The notes under the pieces are model-generated. The model did no database searches and had not been told where the DNA came from. It was given only the letters and a program-made list of their open reading frames with translations. A DNA stretch of 64,000 nt, taken from positions 62,001 through 126,000 of the forward strand of contig JANWYD010000007.1 of NCBI GenBank assembly GCA_025057155.1. Reading direction: 5' to 3'. Positions 1 to 9,094 of this stretch are shown here, one piece after another. Numbering within the stretch: the first letter of the stretch is position 1; every line of letters starts with the position of its first letter. This DNA comes from Chloroflexaceae bacterium (GTDB lineage: Bacteria > Chloroflexota > Chloroflexia > Chloroflexales > Chloroflexaceae). Made by a program: the position numbers and the translations under genes.

Positions 1-3000
1 TGGTGATTGGGCGCAGCCCATCGTTCCGGCGCCCGCGCGCGGGTCGTGCCAGATGCCACGGTCATCCTGGTAGCCGGTGACGCGCCAGCCAGTGACCCTG
101 GCCCGGTACTCGTAGTGCGGGAAGAGCAGCAGCGGGTCCCACTCATTGGGAAAGACAAGCTCTGTCAATCGCGGCGTGAAGCGCAGAGTCTCCCCCGCTG
201 GCCAGGCAAACCGCGTCCCTTCGGTCAGGTAGATGGCGTCGGTCGGATTGGCGCCGCCGGTCAGCGGATCAAACTCTGAGTTGATCGCCAGACGGAGGCG
301 CGCCTGGCCCTGTTCGATGGTCGGCGGCGGATCGACCGGCGTCTCCTCGACGGCGCGATTGTCCGCCGGGTCGTCACCCGGAGTGACCGTGGCAATGACC
401 GCCTCCATGCGCAGGTGCCGGCCCGCTGGTACGCTGGTCTGCACCACGAGGGTCAGGGGTTGGGATGAGCGGAAGCGTGGCGCCAGGTCGCCCAGGTCCC
501 ACTCCAGCACGCGGCCATTCTTGCGGCCAGGGGTAATAGTGGCGCGGAGGAACTGCACGTCAGGTGGCAGGGTGATACGCAGGGTTACGCCTATCGCAGC
601 GCGGGTCAGGTCGGGACGGCGGCGGTAGAGGTTGCCGTAGTCCACTTCATAGGCAAAGATGCTGCCCCAACCGATGATCGCCGCCGGTCCCCGCGCCGTA
701 ACGTAGACGTTGGGACGGATCACGTCCGCAGTCGTTGCCGCGGTGTTGTTGGCGCGATCCGCAGGTCGTTCGGGCGTGCTGGTGCTGATGCTTCCCCGCG
801 CGCCGATGGCATCGGCAGGAAAATTATTCGCGTCAGCAGGTGTGGCCGGCAGGCGAATGGGAATGCGCAGCGTCCAGACCTGGCTGCCATTCGGGCGCAG
901 ATCGCTGGCGGTGCAACGGACGCTGACCGGCCCGGTGGCCCGACACTGGGAGGGCAGAGTCCCCGGCGTCGCGCCGTCGTCTATGGTCACCTCAATCGTT
1001 GGATCATAGGCCGTGCCCGTTCCCCGGTTCACCGCGGCAACCACCAGGTCGCCCCATTCGCCTACGGGCAGCGGGGACGGGTTGAACGCCAGGCTGATAG
1101 CCACGTCAGGGAAGAGCACCCGCGTGGTCGCGGTGGCGCTGTTGTTGCCGGGCGGATCACCGGCAGTGCTCGTTGTGACCGTGGCCGTGTTTTGGAGGAT
1201 CTCTTCCGCCTCCACCGTCGGGCGAACGGTGATACGGAACGCGATGACCTCATCAGGGCGGTGTTCGTTCCACGCGCAGCGCACAGCGTGGGTGGGCGCG
1301 TCGTAGGTGCAGGCCGGATGATCCACGCTCACGAAGCTCACTCCGCGGGGCAACGGATCGCTGAGGCGCGGTTGCCAGGCCACGGTGCTGCCACGATTTC
1401 GCACCGTCAGAGTGTAAGTCAGCTCGGCTCCGACCAGCGCCTCCGGCGGGGCGGCCTTGGTCAGGACCAGGTCGGGGGCAACAATAGCCACTGCGGCCAT
1501 AGCCTGGTTGTTGAGCAGGGTCCACTCCGGGGTGGTCGTGGTGATACGGGCGCTGATGGTCACGAGCGGCGGCGCTGCCGGGTCGGAGACGGGCAGCGTC
1601 GGGCGTAAGGGCAGCCAGAGATTGCGCCATTCGCCCGGAGCGAGCGCGCCCAGGTTAAAGGTGCGGATAGATTGGCCGTCATCATCGAAGACCAGGCCAC
1701 TGGAGAGCGAGACGGTGACCACGGCGTCGTCGGACCGGGCGAGGGCGTCGCTGCTCCAGTTCCCGGCCTGAAGGAGCGCCCAGAAGGGCGCTCCAACCAG
1801 TACCCGCTCAGGAGTGAAGAAGCCCACGGCTACGTCAGGCGCCTGAATGGTGGTGGCGGCAACGGCTTCGTTGTTGCTGTAATCGGTTTCGGGCGTGGTG
1901 GTCGTGACGCGGGCCATGGCGGTGACCGATGGCGGCGAGACCGGCCGCGGGGCGCGAACCCGGACGCGGTAGGCGCGCGCATCGCCTGGTCCAAGCGCGC
2001 CAACGTTCCAGATAACCGGCATGCCGCCATCGAGGCGCTCCAGACCTGGGGGCAGACTCAGAATGATCTGAACATTGTCTGCGCTGCTCGTCGTGGTCAG
2101 ATTGCGGATGGTAACATCGTAAGCAAATGGATCGCCGGAGCGCGCCTGGGCCGGGGCAGTGAGCGATATGGCAAGGTCCAGCCCGGCGCGGACGCCCATG
2201 TCCAGGGTGCGCCGATCCTCCTGGCGGGCCAGGCGGGCGGCTTCGCGGTCGTGCGGTGAACCATTGAGCAGGTTGCTCCCGACTCCAGCGAGGATGACGC
2301 CCTGCGGCCCGGCGTCGCTGTCGCGGCTCAGATCGCTGCTGGCGTTGGGCGTGGTGTAGGTGGCGCCGGGGAGCGCGCCGCCCGCGGCGAAGGCCGCTGG
2401 CGCAATACGGACGCGCAGATCCCGGTTCGGCGGTGCGGCGAAACGGTAGCGCCCCTGGCCATCGGTGGCGACCGTTGCCAGGACCGTCCCGGCGGCGTCG
2501 GTCAGTTCGACGGGAATATTCGCGCGGCGTGGCTCGCTGTCCTGGCGAACGCCGTCCCGGTTGTCGTCCTCCCAGATTACGCCCTGGACGTAGGCGTAGG
2601 TACAGAGGGGTTCGATATCCCCCAGGGCGGCGGCTTTGGTGGGAGTGGCATGGCCGACAATAGTCTGGAAAGCGCTTTCCTGGCCGCCGCTACCGGCGTA
2701 GAAACTCACTGCGGCCTGATTGACGCCGAACAGTTGGGTCACGACCACCTGAGCCCGGGCGGGATCCGCTCCAGTGGGCAGAGTTGCCAGGCCACCCATA
2801 TGGTTTTCGGTATGGGGCGGCGTGGCGCCCACGGCGAACTGGTGCAGGTTGTCAGTGAAGGCATCATAGCGGTGAGCCGGCCAGGTGCGGCCATCGCCAG
2901 ACGCGCGGTTGAGGGGGTCGGTGCGAGAGACGCTTACGAGGCTCCAACCGCTGCCGGTCCAGCGGTAGGCCAGCGTATCGCCCTGGGAGCTAACCTGATA

Positions 3001-4182
3001 GCCGCCTGGAGGTGGGCTGCGGAAGAAGAGCTGGTCGCCGGCCCGATCGCGGATGCCAAGGAAGAGAGTCTGCCCATCCGGGGCAAATGTCAGGTCGGTC
3101 AGCACAGGCTGCGGGTGCGCAACAGTGTCGTTCACGCGCGCCATCGCGCCTTCGCTGTCCACCCAGGGGTTCCAGGCGGCCCCGCTTCCGCCGATGCCAT
3201 TGGCTGGAGATGTAATGATGATCTCGGAAAGGGACGTGCCATCCAGGCGATCAAGCATGGCGCCGCTGCGAAGGTTCTGGGTAAGGGAGGCGCCCCAGGT
3301 CCACGCCCCGCCGGGGGTGCGGTAGAAGGTGGCGACAAAGACGGTGGCGGTATCGCGATTGGTGAAGCCAACGAGCATGGCCGGGGCGTCGTTGACCGGC
3401 TGCGGCGTAAAGGCAATCGCGAAGGGGTAGGTCACCGTAGTATCCTGCCCGATGGCGGCATAGGCGCCCGCCAGCGATAGAGGTGGCAGGAAGGCGCCCG
3501 TAGTGACATCCAGGCGCTCGATGCGCCGCTCGGAGATGTTGACAATGAACAGATGGCGCCCTTCGGGATGCATGGCGATGCCGCCGAGGCCGCTTGTGCC
3601 GGTACGCGCGGTGGTGGCGCTGTCGTCGCGATCGTTGCCGCTGCGCTCCCAGTGATTGCCGGGAACCGAAGCAAACAGCGACCAGGCCCCCGTGACGGGG
3701 TTGATGGCGTAGATGGCGCCGGGACCGCCGGGGCCGAAGGCGGTGAAGCGGCGGAGATGGGCGGCGGCGAAGAGGCGCGGCGCGCCGCTCAGCGCGCCGT
3801 CGTCGTAGGCCAGGCCGTAGACGGCGCCAAGGCCGTTCTGGACGCGCGCGCTCGCCGGGCTGCCCGGTGGACGCTGGCCCAGCGGGGCGAGGGCGCGTGT
3901 ACCGGACGGCGATACCTCTAGAATGGCATTGACGTTGGCGCGCGGCTCGAAGATCGTGTCGTCGCCGCGGGCAACGGCATACGTCGGGGCTGCCAGGCAC
4001 GGAACGGCGCCGGTGGAGACGGCGCTGCCAGAGGGCAGGACGCCCTGAGCTGCGACCTGTCGTGGCGGCAGTAGAACCATCAGGAGCGGCAGAAAGGCCA
4101 GGGCAGCCAGTACGGCGGCGAGCACCTGGAAGGCGTTCCGGCGGCGACGATGCAGGGCAAGGATGCACGGCAACAATGGCAT
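1..4182 (-). CDS. Secreted DUF11-repeat / SdrD B-like surface protein, C-terminus cut by window edge
   Basis: An open frame on the minus strand from an ATG at 4182 runs without a stop to the window edge (1394 codons visible). The start is supported by GGAGGT at 4191-4196, 8 nt upstream. Residues 1-50 form a signal peptide: arginines (HRRRRN), then a long Ala/Leu stretch ending VAAQG. Residues about 60-520 contain repeated phrases such as 'GLGGIAMHPEGRHLFIVN' and 'LTDLTFAPDGQTLFLGIRD', typical of a beta-propeller. Residues about 530-620 (WEDDNRDGVRQDSEP ... GQGRYRF) are a Cna-B/SdrD-like domain. From about 650 to 1250 there are five units of about 120 residues (DLAISL, DVAVGF, DLVLTK, DVAISL, NVYVTA starts), the pattern of DUF11 repeats. 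Such proteins are exported or cell-surface structural proteins; the exact role here is unknown. Cell attachment cannot be judged because the C-terminus is missing. Confidence 0.8.
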   Translation of the reverse strand, partial: MPLLPCILALHRRRRNAFQVLAAVLAALAFLPLLMVLLPPRQVAAQGVLPSGSAVSTGAVPCLAAPTYAVARGDDTIFEPRANVNAILEVSPSGTRALAPLGQRPPGSPASARVQNGLGAVYGLAYDDGALSGAPRLFAAAHLRRFTAFGPGGPGAIYAINPVTGAWSLFASVPGNHWERSGNDRDDSATTARTGTSGLGGIAMHPEGRHLFIVNISERRIERLDVTTGAFLPPLSLAGAYAAIGQDTTVTYPFAIAFTPQPVNDAPAMLVGFTNRDTATVFVATFYRTPGGAWTWGASLTQNLRSGAMLDRLDGTSLSEIIITSPANGIGGSGAAWNPWVDSEGAMARVNDTVAHPQPVLTDLTFAPDGQTLFLGIRDRAGDQLFFRSPPPGGYQVSSQGDTLAYRWTGSGWSLVSVSRTDPLNRASGDGRTWPAHRYDAFTDNLHQFAVGATPPHTENHMGGLATLPTGADPARAQVVVTQLFGVNQAAVSFYAGSGGQESAFQTIVGHATPTKAAALGDIEPLCTYAYVQGVIWEDDNRDGVRQDSEPRRANIPVELTDAAGTVLATVATDGQGRYRFAAPPNRDLRVRIAPAAFAAGGALPGATYTTPNASSDLSRDSDAGPQGVILAGVGSNLLNGSPHDREAARLARQEDRRTLDMGVRAGLDLAISLTAPAQARSGDPFAYDVTIRNLTTTSSADNVQIILSLPPGLERLDGGMPVIWNVGALGPGDARAYRVRVRAPRPVSPPSVTAMARVTTTTPETDYSNNEAVAATTIQAPDVAVGFFTPERVLVGAPFWALLQAGNWSSDALARSDDAVVTVSLSSGLVFDDDGQSIRTFNLGALAPGEWRNLWLPLRPTLPVSDPAAPPLVTISARITTTTPEWTLLNNQAMAAVAIVAPDLVLTKAAPPEALVGAELTYTLTVRNRGSTVAWQPRLSDPLPRGVSFVSVDHPACTYDAPTHAVRCAWNEHRPDEVIAFRITVRPTVEAEEILQNTATVTTSTAGDPPGNNSATATTRVLFPDVAISLAFNPSPLPVGEWGDLVVAAVNRGTGTAYDPTIEVTIDDGATPGTLPSQCRATGPVSVRCTASDLRPNGSQVWTLRIPIRLPATPADANNFPADAIGARGSISTSTPERPADRANNTAATTADVIRPNVYVTARGPAAIIGWGSIFAYEVDYGNLYRRRPDLTRAAIGVTLRITLPPDVQFLRATITPGRKNGRVLEWDLGDLAPRFRSSQPLTLVVQTSVPAGRHLRMEAVIATVTPGDDPADNRAVEETPVDPPPTIEQGQARLRLAINSEFDPLTGGANPTDAIYLTEGTRFAWPAGETLRFTPRLTELVFPNEWDPLLLFPHYEYRARVTGWRVTGYQDDRGIWHDPRAGAGTMGCAQSP

Positions 4183-4476
4183 AGATACGGACCTCCGGTA
4201 CTGAGTTGCCACCTGTGATTGTGGATTGTGGATTGAGCACGGGTGTCTGGAAGCGGTCAGGGTGGTGCTCATTTCCGACTCGGGGGTCCTGAGCAACACG
4301 GTTCGCTTATGTACCGCACACCGGGGCCTGGCGATACGCAGTGAGCGTTCAGCTCGATGTGCGGCTTCACTGCCTGATGTGAAAACAGCCGGTAGCCGAT
4401 AGGTTGGCGCCAGTCGTTTGATCGCGGCGGTGTGCGCCCTTTGCGTGTGCGTCTGAAAAAAACCGGGAGGACTCAG

Positions 4477-4646
4477 GTTTTCAGGTGTAGGGTTTTTCGA
4501 GCGAGAAGCGGTTTTTGCATTCCAATGCGCTTACGATCCTCACCCCCCGCCCCCTCTCCCGCGCGGGGGGGGGAAGTTGGGCGTCCGAATGCCCCGGATG
4601 GCGCATGCGACGCGAGCATGCGCCGAAAAACCCTACACCTGAGAAC
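4477..4646. mobile_element. 170-bp MITE-like element with 23-bp terminal inverted repeats
   Basis: The sequence at 4477-4499 is the reverse complement of 4624-4646 with 22 of 23 positions matching (shared core CGAAAAACCCTACACCTG). The interior has no coding potential. It holds a C/G-rich palindrome (4541-4577) of a type found elsewhere in the window and a second palindrome at 4600-4624 (GGCGCATGC/GCATGCGCC). The right inverted repeat begins directly where the transposase homology on the minus strand stops, so the element appears to have inserted into, or replaced the end of, that gene. No clear target-site duplication is visible. The stretch from 4183 to 4476, between this element and the surface-protein gene, contains no gene and no structure I recognise beyond the ribosome binding site. 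Confidence 0.6.
4541..4577. repeat. C/G-rich dispersed repeat (family C)
   Basis: A run of C-rich sequence (CCCCCCGCCCCCTCTCCC) is followed by its G-rich complement. It matches the left half of longer copies at 23425, 29436 and 48795. It lies inside the MITE-like element. Confidence 0.5.
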
Positions 4647-5150
4647 ATACAAGCCCCGGTCGGCAAGCGCCACCACCGTCCGGGCGCGCGGGATCGCTGG
4701 CCGTAGGAGGCGCAGGAGCCGCAGCCATTCGCGCCGCCACGCCCCTTTGCGTCCGGCCCGCAGCACGGCCCAGGCGACCGGACTGCCGTTCCCCCGATAC
4801 ACCACGGAGACGGACAACACCGCAAAGCGGTCGCCCAGGGTGGTCGCATCCAGGGTCAGCGCCAGGCGGTTCCCCTGCCACAGGCGCACGATCCAGGCCA
4901 GGAAGGGGACACAACCGGTCGTCGCGTCGAGGGCCTGGCGCTGCCGGCAGGCCTGGCGCAGGGCCTCGACGCACCAGTCGCACCAGCACTGTGCAACGGG
5001 AGCGACCTTGCGCGTCAGCAGCAGCGCCAGGAACGGCGCCACTGTCAAGCGCCCGCGCGACCGGGCTACGGCAGTGCCAAAACTCCACCACGGCAGCGCC
5101 GTCGCCCGGGGTTTGCTGAGGTGCGGCGGATTGGTTGGCACGCAGCGCAT
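4647..5150 (-). pseudogene. Truncated DDE transposase (IS4-like)
   Basis: The frame starts at an ATG at 5150 and reads about 168 residues of transposase-like sequence: 'LPWWSFGTAVARSRGRLTV' near the start, 'LTLDATTLGDRFAVLSVSVVYRG' with the first catalytic Asp, and 'TVVALADRGLY' with the second Asp. Homology then stops exactly at the inverted repeat of the 170-bp element; the frame continues through that element to 4473 but codes nonsense (RVFRRMLASHAPSG...). The third acidic residue (Glu) and the C-terminal part, which full-length relatives of about 350-420 residues have, are absent, and no continuation is visible to the left. The product should be inactive. Its place between the surface-protein gene and the aco operon marks a rearranged junction. 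Confidence 0.7.
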
Positions 5151-5293
5151 CCATTCCGATAACGCCTCCTGACATCATGGTGGCATGGGTACACCTCACG
5201 ATACCGGATAGGGATGACTGACCTCAAATACCTGCCCCCAAAAGTCTCTATCGCCCCCATCCCATGCCCCCGTTCGATCCAGGACGATTACCC

Positions 5294-5323
5294 TTGACAC
5301 GTCCAGATAAGAATCGGTATAGT
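5294..5323 (+). promoter_or_regulatory. Sigma70-type promoter of the aco operon
   Basis: TTGACA at 5294-5299 and TATAGT at 5318-5323 are separated by 18 nt. The first gene, acoA, starts at 5504, giving a leader of about 170 nt. The surrounding 5200-5480 stretch is more AT-rich than the genes and contains no coding frame I trust. Confidence 0.65.
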
Positions 5324-5503
5324 ATAGATATCAAATACATTCCCGAACAAAATATAACCGGTCGCCCCTGGTCAGGACTCACCTCCAATCGCCCCTTCGT
5401 TGGGGTTGACCTGGCTGTCTCAATTTCAGCTTGATGCTCTCTACAGGCTCATTGGCGAGCTACGGATACAGGCTGTCGTTCATTGGCGAACGGAGAAAAC
5501 GCA

Positions 5504-6520
5504 ATGGAGATCAGTCGGGACAGGCTCATTTGGGCGTATGAGCGCATGCGGCTCATTCGTGAGTTCGAGGATCGGCTCCACACCGATTTTGCTGCCGGTA
5601 AGATCCCTGGCTTCGTTCACCTCTACGCTGGCGAAGAGGCGGTCGCGGTTGGCCTCTGCGCGCATCTGCGCGATGATGATTTCATCACCAGCACCCACCG
5701 CGGCCATGGTCACTGTATTGCCAAAGGCGTCGATCTGCGCGCGATGATGGCCGAGATCTCCGGCAAGGCGACCGGCGCCTGCAAAGGCAAGGGCGGCTCG
5801 ATGCACATCGCCGATGTTGACAGGGGCATGCTCGGTGCGAACGGGATCGTCGGCGGCGGCCCGCCGCTGGCGTGCGGCGCTGGCCTGACCGCCAGGCTCA
5901 AAGGCACCGATCAGGTGACGGTCTGCTTCTTCGGTGATGGCGCCTCGAATCAGGGCACAACCTTCGAGGGTCTCAATCTGGCCGGCATCTGGAAGCTACC
6001 GGTGGTCTTTGTGTGCGAAAATAACGGTTACGCCGAGACCACATCGCCCCGCTATTCGGTCTCTGGCCAGGACATCGCCGCCCGCGCGCGTGGTTTTGGC
6101 ATGCCGAGCATTGCCATTGACGGCCTCGATTTCTTTGCCGTCTACGAAGCGGCCGGCGAGGCGATTGCTCGCGCGCGTCGCGGCGAGGGGCCGACCTTCA
6201 TCGAGGCGCAGACGTATCGCTACTACGGCCACTTTGAGGGCGACTCGATCCGCTATCGCACTCGCGAAGAGGAAGAGCATTATCGCTCGCTCGATTGTCT
6301 CTACCGCTTCCGCCAGACCGTTATTTCCCAGGGTTTGCTAACTGAGGCTGAGCTTGATGAGATTGACGTCCGCGCTCGCGCCGCGATCGAAGATGCGGTG
6401 CGGTTCGCCGCCGAAAGCCCGATGCCCGATCCGGCTGAGCTGCTCACCGATGTCTATGTCGAGTATCCGATGGCGGCGCTCTGGCCATTCCAGGAGGCGG
6501 CAGTTCCGGTGCATCGCTAG
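5504..6520 (+). CDS. acoA: Acetoin dehydrogenase E1 component, alpha subunit (TPP-dependent)
   Basis: A 338-residue protein of the E1-alpha family of 2-oxoacid/acetoin dehydrogenases. With the beta subunit it cleaves acetoin using thiamine diphosphate and passes an acetyl group to the E2 lipoyl domain. The TPP-binding signature is visible: GDG at 144-146 with 'ASNQGTTFEGLNLAG' and ending in ENN at 171-173. 'GKGGSMHIAD' and 'GANGIVGGGPPLA' are also family landmarks. I chose the ATG at 5504 over a TTG at 5483 because GGAG (5492-5495) is correctly spaced. It is the first gene of acoA-acoB-acoC-acoX, 60 nt before acoB. The sequence alone does not fully separate acetoin from pyruvate E1; the downstream acoX and hydrolase-type acoC favour acetoin. 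Confidence 0.88.
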   Translation: MEISRDRLIWAYERMRLIREFEDRLHTDFAAGKIPGFVHLYAGEEAVAVGLCAHLRDDDFITSTHRGHGHCIAKGVDLRAMMAEISGKATGACKGKGGSMHIADVDRGMLGANGIVGGGPPLACGAGLTARLKGTDQVTVCFFGDGASNQGTTFEGLNLAGIWKLPVVFVCENNGYAETTSPRYSVSGQDIAARARGFGMPSIAIDGLDFFAVYEAAGEAIARARRGEGPTFIEAQTYRYYGHFEGDSIRYRTREEEEHYRSLDCLYRFRQTVISQGLLTEAELDEIDVRARAAIEDAVRFAAESPMPDPAELLTDVYVEYPMAALWPFQEAAVPVHR

Positions 6521-6580
6521 GTTTTGATCCAGGATTTCCGGCGGAGATTCTCCGTTGCTACTCAACGATGAGGTGACGCC

Positions 6581-7615
6581 ATGACGGCAATGGTTGAAGA
6601 GGCGGTACGCACCTTGAGCTATCGCGAGGCGATTAACGAGGCGTTGCGCCTTGAGATGCGGCGCGACCCAACCGTAATCCTGATGGGTGAGGATGTGACC
6701 GGCGCGTCACACAGTGAAGATGAGAGCCATCTCGATGCGTGGGGCGGCGTGTTGGGTGTGACCAAGGGGTTGGTGCATGAATTTGGCCGCCAGCGCGTGC
6801 GCGATACGCCGATCACCGAGTCGGGTTTTGTCGGCGCCGGTGTCGGTGCGGCGGCAACCGGCCTGCGTCCGGTGGTCGAGCTGATGTTCATCGGTTTTAT
6901 GGGCGTTTGCCTCGATCAGATCGTCAATCAGGCCGCCAAGATGCGCTATATGTTTGGCGGCAAGGCCCGCATTCCGCTGGTGATCCGCACCATGATCGGC
7001 GCCGGTTTCCGCGCCGCCGCCCAGCACTCCGATTCGATCTACTCGACCTTCGTTCATTTCCCCGGCCTCAAGGTGGTAGCGCCGGCGACGCCTGCCGATG
7101 CCAAAGGCTTGCTGGCGGCGGCCATCCGCGACGACGATCCGGTGATCTTCTGCGAGCACAAGCTGCTCTACGATATGAAGGGGCCGGTGCCCGAAGGCGA
7201 GTATGTAATTCCGCTCGGCCAGGCCGAAATCAAGCGTGAGGGCGGCGATGTGACGATCGTGGCGATTTCGCGCATGGTGTTGCACGCGCTCGAAGCCGCT
7301 GAACGGCTGGCTCAGCAAGGGATCAGCGCCGAGGTGGTTGATCTGCGCACGCTCTCGCCGCTTGACGAGACGACCGTGCTCGAGTCGATTCGCAAGACTG
7401 GCCGCCTGGTGGTGGTTGATGAGGATAACCCGCGTTGTAGTGTGGCTGGCGATATTGCCACGCTGGCGGCGACGCAGGCCCTCGAATTCCTCAATGCTCC
7501 CGTCAAGCTGGTGACGCCGCCCCATACCCCGGTACCGTTTAGCCCGACGCTCGAAGACGCCTACGTGCCCTCGCCGGAACGCATAGTCGCGGCCGCACGG
7601 GCGACGCTTGGCTAA
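6581..7615 (+). CDS. acoB: Acetoin dehydrogenase E1 component, beta subunit
   Basis: 344 residues, the normal length for an E1-beta subunit. Family landmarks include 'SYREAINEALRLEMRRDPTVILMGEDV' at the N-terminus, the conserved Glu of 'GEDV', 'RVRDTPITESGFVGAGVGAA', 'QAAKMRYMFGG' and the C-terminal transketolase domain 'GDVTIVAISRMV ... EVVDLRTLSPLDETTVLESI'. It pairs with the alpha subunit to form the heterotetrameric E1. AGGTGA upstream of the ATG serves as a ribosome binding site. acoC follows after 29 nt, so the three genes are very likely co-transcribed. Confidence 0.9.
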   Translation: MTAMVEEAVRTLSYREAINEALRLEMRRDPTVILMGEDVTGASHSEDESHLDAWGGVLGVTKGLVHEFGRQRVRDTPITESGFVGAGVGAAATGLRPVVELMFIGFMGVCLDQIVNQAAKMRYMFGGKARIPLVIRTMIGAGFRAAAQHSDSIYSTFVHFPGLKVVAPATPADAKGLLAAAIRDDDPVIFCEHKLLYDMKGPVPEGEYVIPLGQAEIKREGGDVTIVAISRMVLHALEAAERLAQQGISAEVVDLRTLSPLDETTVLESIRKTGRLVVVDEDNPRCSVAGDIATLAATQALEFLNAPVKLVTPPHTPVPFSPTLEDAYVPSPERIVAAARATLG

Positions 7616-7644
7616 CTCGGTGGGCTGTTGTTGCAGGAGTTGCC

Positions 7645-9042
7645 ATGCCTACCGAGGTGGTTATGCCCAAGTGGGGCTTGAGTATGCAAGAGGGCAAGAT
7701 CAACCTCTGGCTCAAGCGCGAGGGCGAAGCGGTACAGAAGGGCGAACCGATTGCCGAGGTCGAGACCGAGAAGATTACGAATGTGGTGGAAGCGCCGGCC
7801 AGCGGCACGCTGGCCCGGCTCTGCTACCCTGAAGGTAGTGTGGTGGCGGTGACGGAGGTGATTGCCTACATCACCGCCCCCGGCGAGAGTCTGGCCGATG
7901 TAACCACGAACGGCGCGACCGAGACGGTGACAACCACTCCCGCGCTGCCGGCAGCGGCGGCGCCGAAGCCGGCTTCACCGCTGCCGGCAGCTCCTGCTGG
8001 CGGTGTGCGGGCTATGCCGGCGGCGCGCAAGCTGGCCCAGGAGCATGGGATTGATCTGAACACGCTCACCGGCAGCGGTCCCGGCGGCGCAATTGTCAAG
8101 GAGGATGTGGAGCGCGCCATCGCTGCCCGCGCCACGCTGGCGCAGCCGTTGCAGCGAGTGCAGTTCTACAGCGCCGGTTACCGGCTCGATGGCTTGCTCT
8201 ACACGCCGCGCAGCTTGCCGGCGGGCGAACGGCGGCCCGGCGTGGTCTTGCTGGTCGGGTACACCTATCTCAAGACGATGGTGATGCCCGATATTGCCAA
8301 GGTCTTGAACGCCGCCGGCTATATAGCGCTGGTCTTCGACTATCGCGGGTTTGGCGAGAGCGAAGGGCCGCGGGGTCGTCTGTTGCCGCTCGAACAGGTG
8401 GCCGATGCGCGGGCTGCCCTCACTTTCCTTAACGAGCAGCCCACGGTCGATCCCGATCGATTGGCCGTGGTTGGGATCAGCCTTGGCGGCGCACACGCCA
8501 TCACCACTGCCGCGATCGATGAGCGGGTCAAAGCGGTGGTGGCGCTCGAACCGCCGGGCAATGGCGCACGCTGGTTGCGCAGTCTGCGCCGCCAGTGGGA
8601 ATGGACGCAGTTCCTTGCCCGGTTGGACGAAGACCGCCGCCAACGGGTGCGCACCGGCATCTCGGCAACGGTCGATCCGTTAGAGATTGTGCTACCCGAT
8701 CCTGATTCGCGGGCGTTTCTCGATCAGGTCTGCGCCGAATTCCCGCAGATGAAGGTCATGGTGCCGCTAGAGAGCGCCGAGGCGCTGATCGAGTATGCGC
8801 CCGAAGAGGTGGCTGATCAGATCACGCCGCGCCCGCTGTTGATCATCCACGGCGACCGCGATCAGTTGGTGCCATTGGCGGAAGCACAGGCGATTGCCGC
8901 CTGCGCCGGTGACTCGTGCCGGCTGGAGGTAGTGCCCGGGATGACCCATTTCAACTGGGTGCTGCCGGGCAGCCCCGGTTTTACCCGCGTGACTGATAGT
9001 ATCGTCGCGTTTTTGCGCGCAGCGTTGCCGGTCGCACCGTGA
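7645..9042 (+). CDS. acoC: Acetoin dehydrogenase E2-like: lipoyl domain + E3-binding domain + alpha/beta hydrolase
   Basis: 465 residues with three parts. Residues 1-80 are a biotinyl/lipoyl domain with the lipoylated lysine K43 in 'ETEKITN'. After an Ala/Pro linker, residues about 121-158 are a peripheral subunit (E3)-binding domain ('AARKLAQEHGIDLNTLTGSGPGGAIVKEDV', quoted in two parts: AARKLAQEHGIDLN and TGSGPGGAIVKEDV). From about 170 the protein is not the usual chloramphenicol-acetyltransferase-like E2 core but an alpha/beta hydrolase: nucleophile S279 in GISLGG, acid D406 in HGDRDQLVP, and H435 in GMTHFNW. AcoC proteins of aco operons are known to combine a lipoyl domain with a hydrolase fold; here the hydrolase part resembles dienelactone hydrolase/S15-type enzymes and an E3-binding domain is retained. 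Third gene of the operon. Confidence 0.85.
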   Translation: MPTEVVMPKWGLSMQEGKINLWLKREGEAVQKGEPIAEVETEKITNVVEAPASGTLARLCYPEGSVVAVTEVIAYITAPGESLADVTTNGATETVTTTPALPAAAAPKPASPLPAAPAGGVRAMPAARKLAQEHGIDLNTLTGSGPGGAIVKEDVERAIAARATLAQPLQRVQFYSAGYRLDGLLYTPRSLPAGERRPGVVLLVGYTYLKTMVMPDIAKVLNAAGYIALVFDYRGFGESEGPRGRLLPLEQVADARAALTFLNEQPTVDPDRLAVVGISLGGAHAITTAAIDERVKAVVALEPPGNGARWLRSLRRQWEWTQFLARLDEDRRQRVRTGISATVDPLEIVLPDPDSRAFLDQVCAEFPQMKVMVPLESAEALIEYAPEEVADQITPRPLLIIHGDRDQLVPLAEAQAIAACAGDSCRLEVVPGMTHFNWVLPGSPGFTRVTDSIVAFLRAALPVAP

Positions 9043-9094
9043 TCAGGTGTTGTTTCGTAGAGCCGCGCGGCCGTGCGGCTCCAACGCAAATTCT

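Noticed and set aside
3251-4240. Minus-strand 329-residue frame overlapping the surface-protein start
   Set aside because: It is a different frame from the one with the signal peptide and DUF11 repeats, is Arg/Pro-rich and has no recognisable domain.
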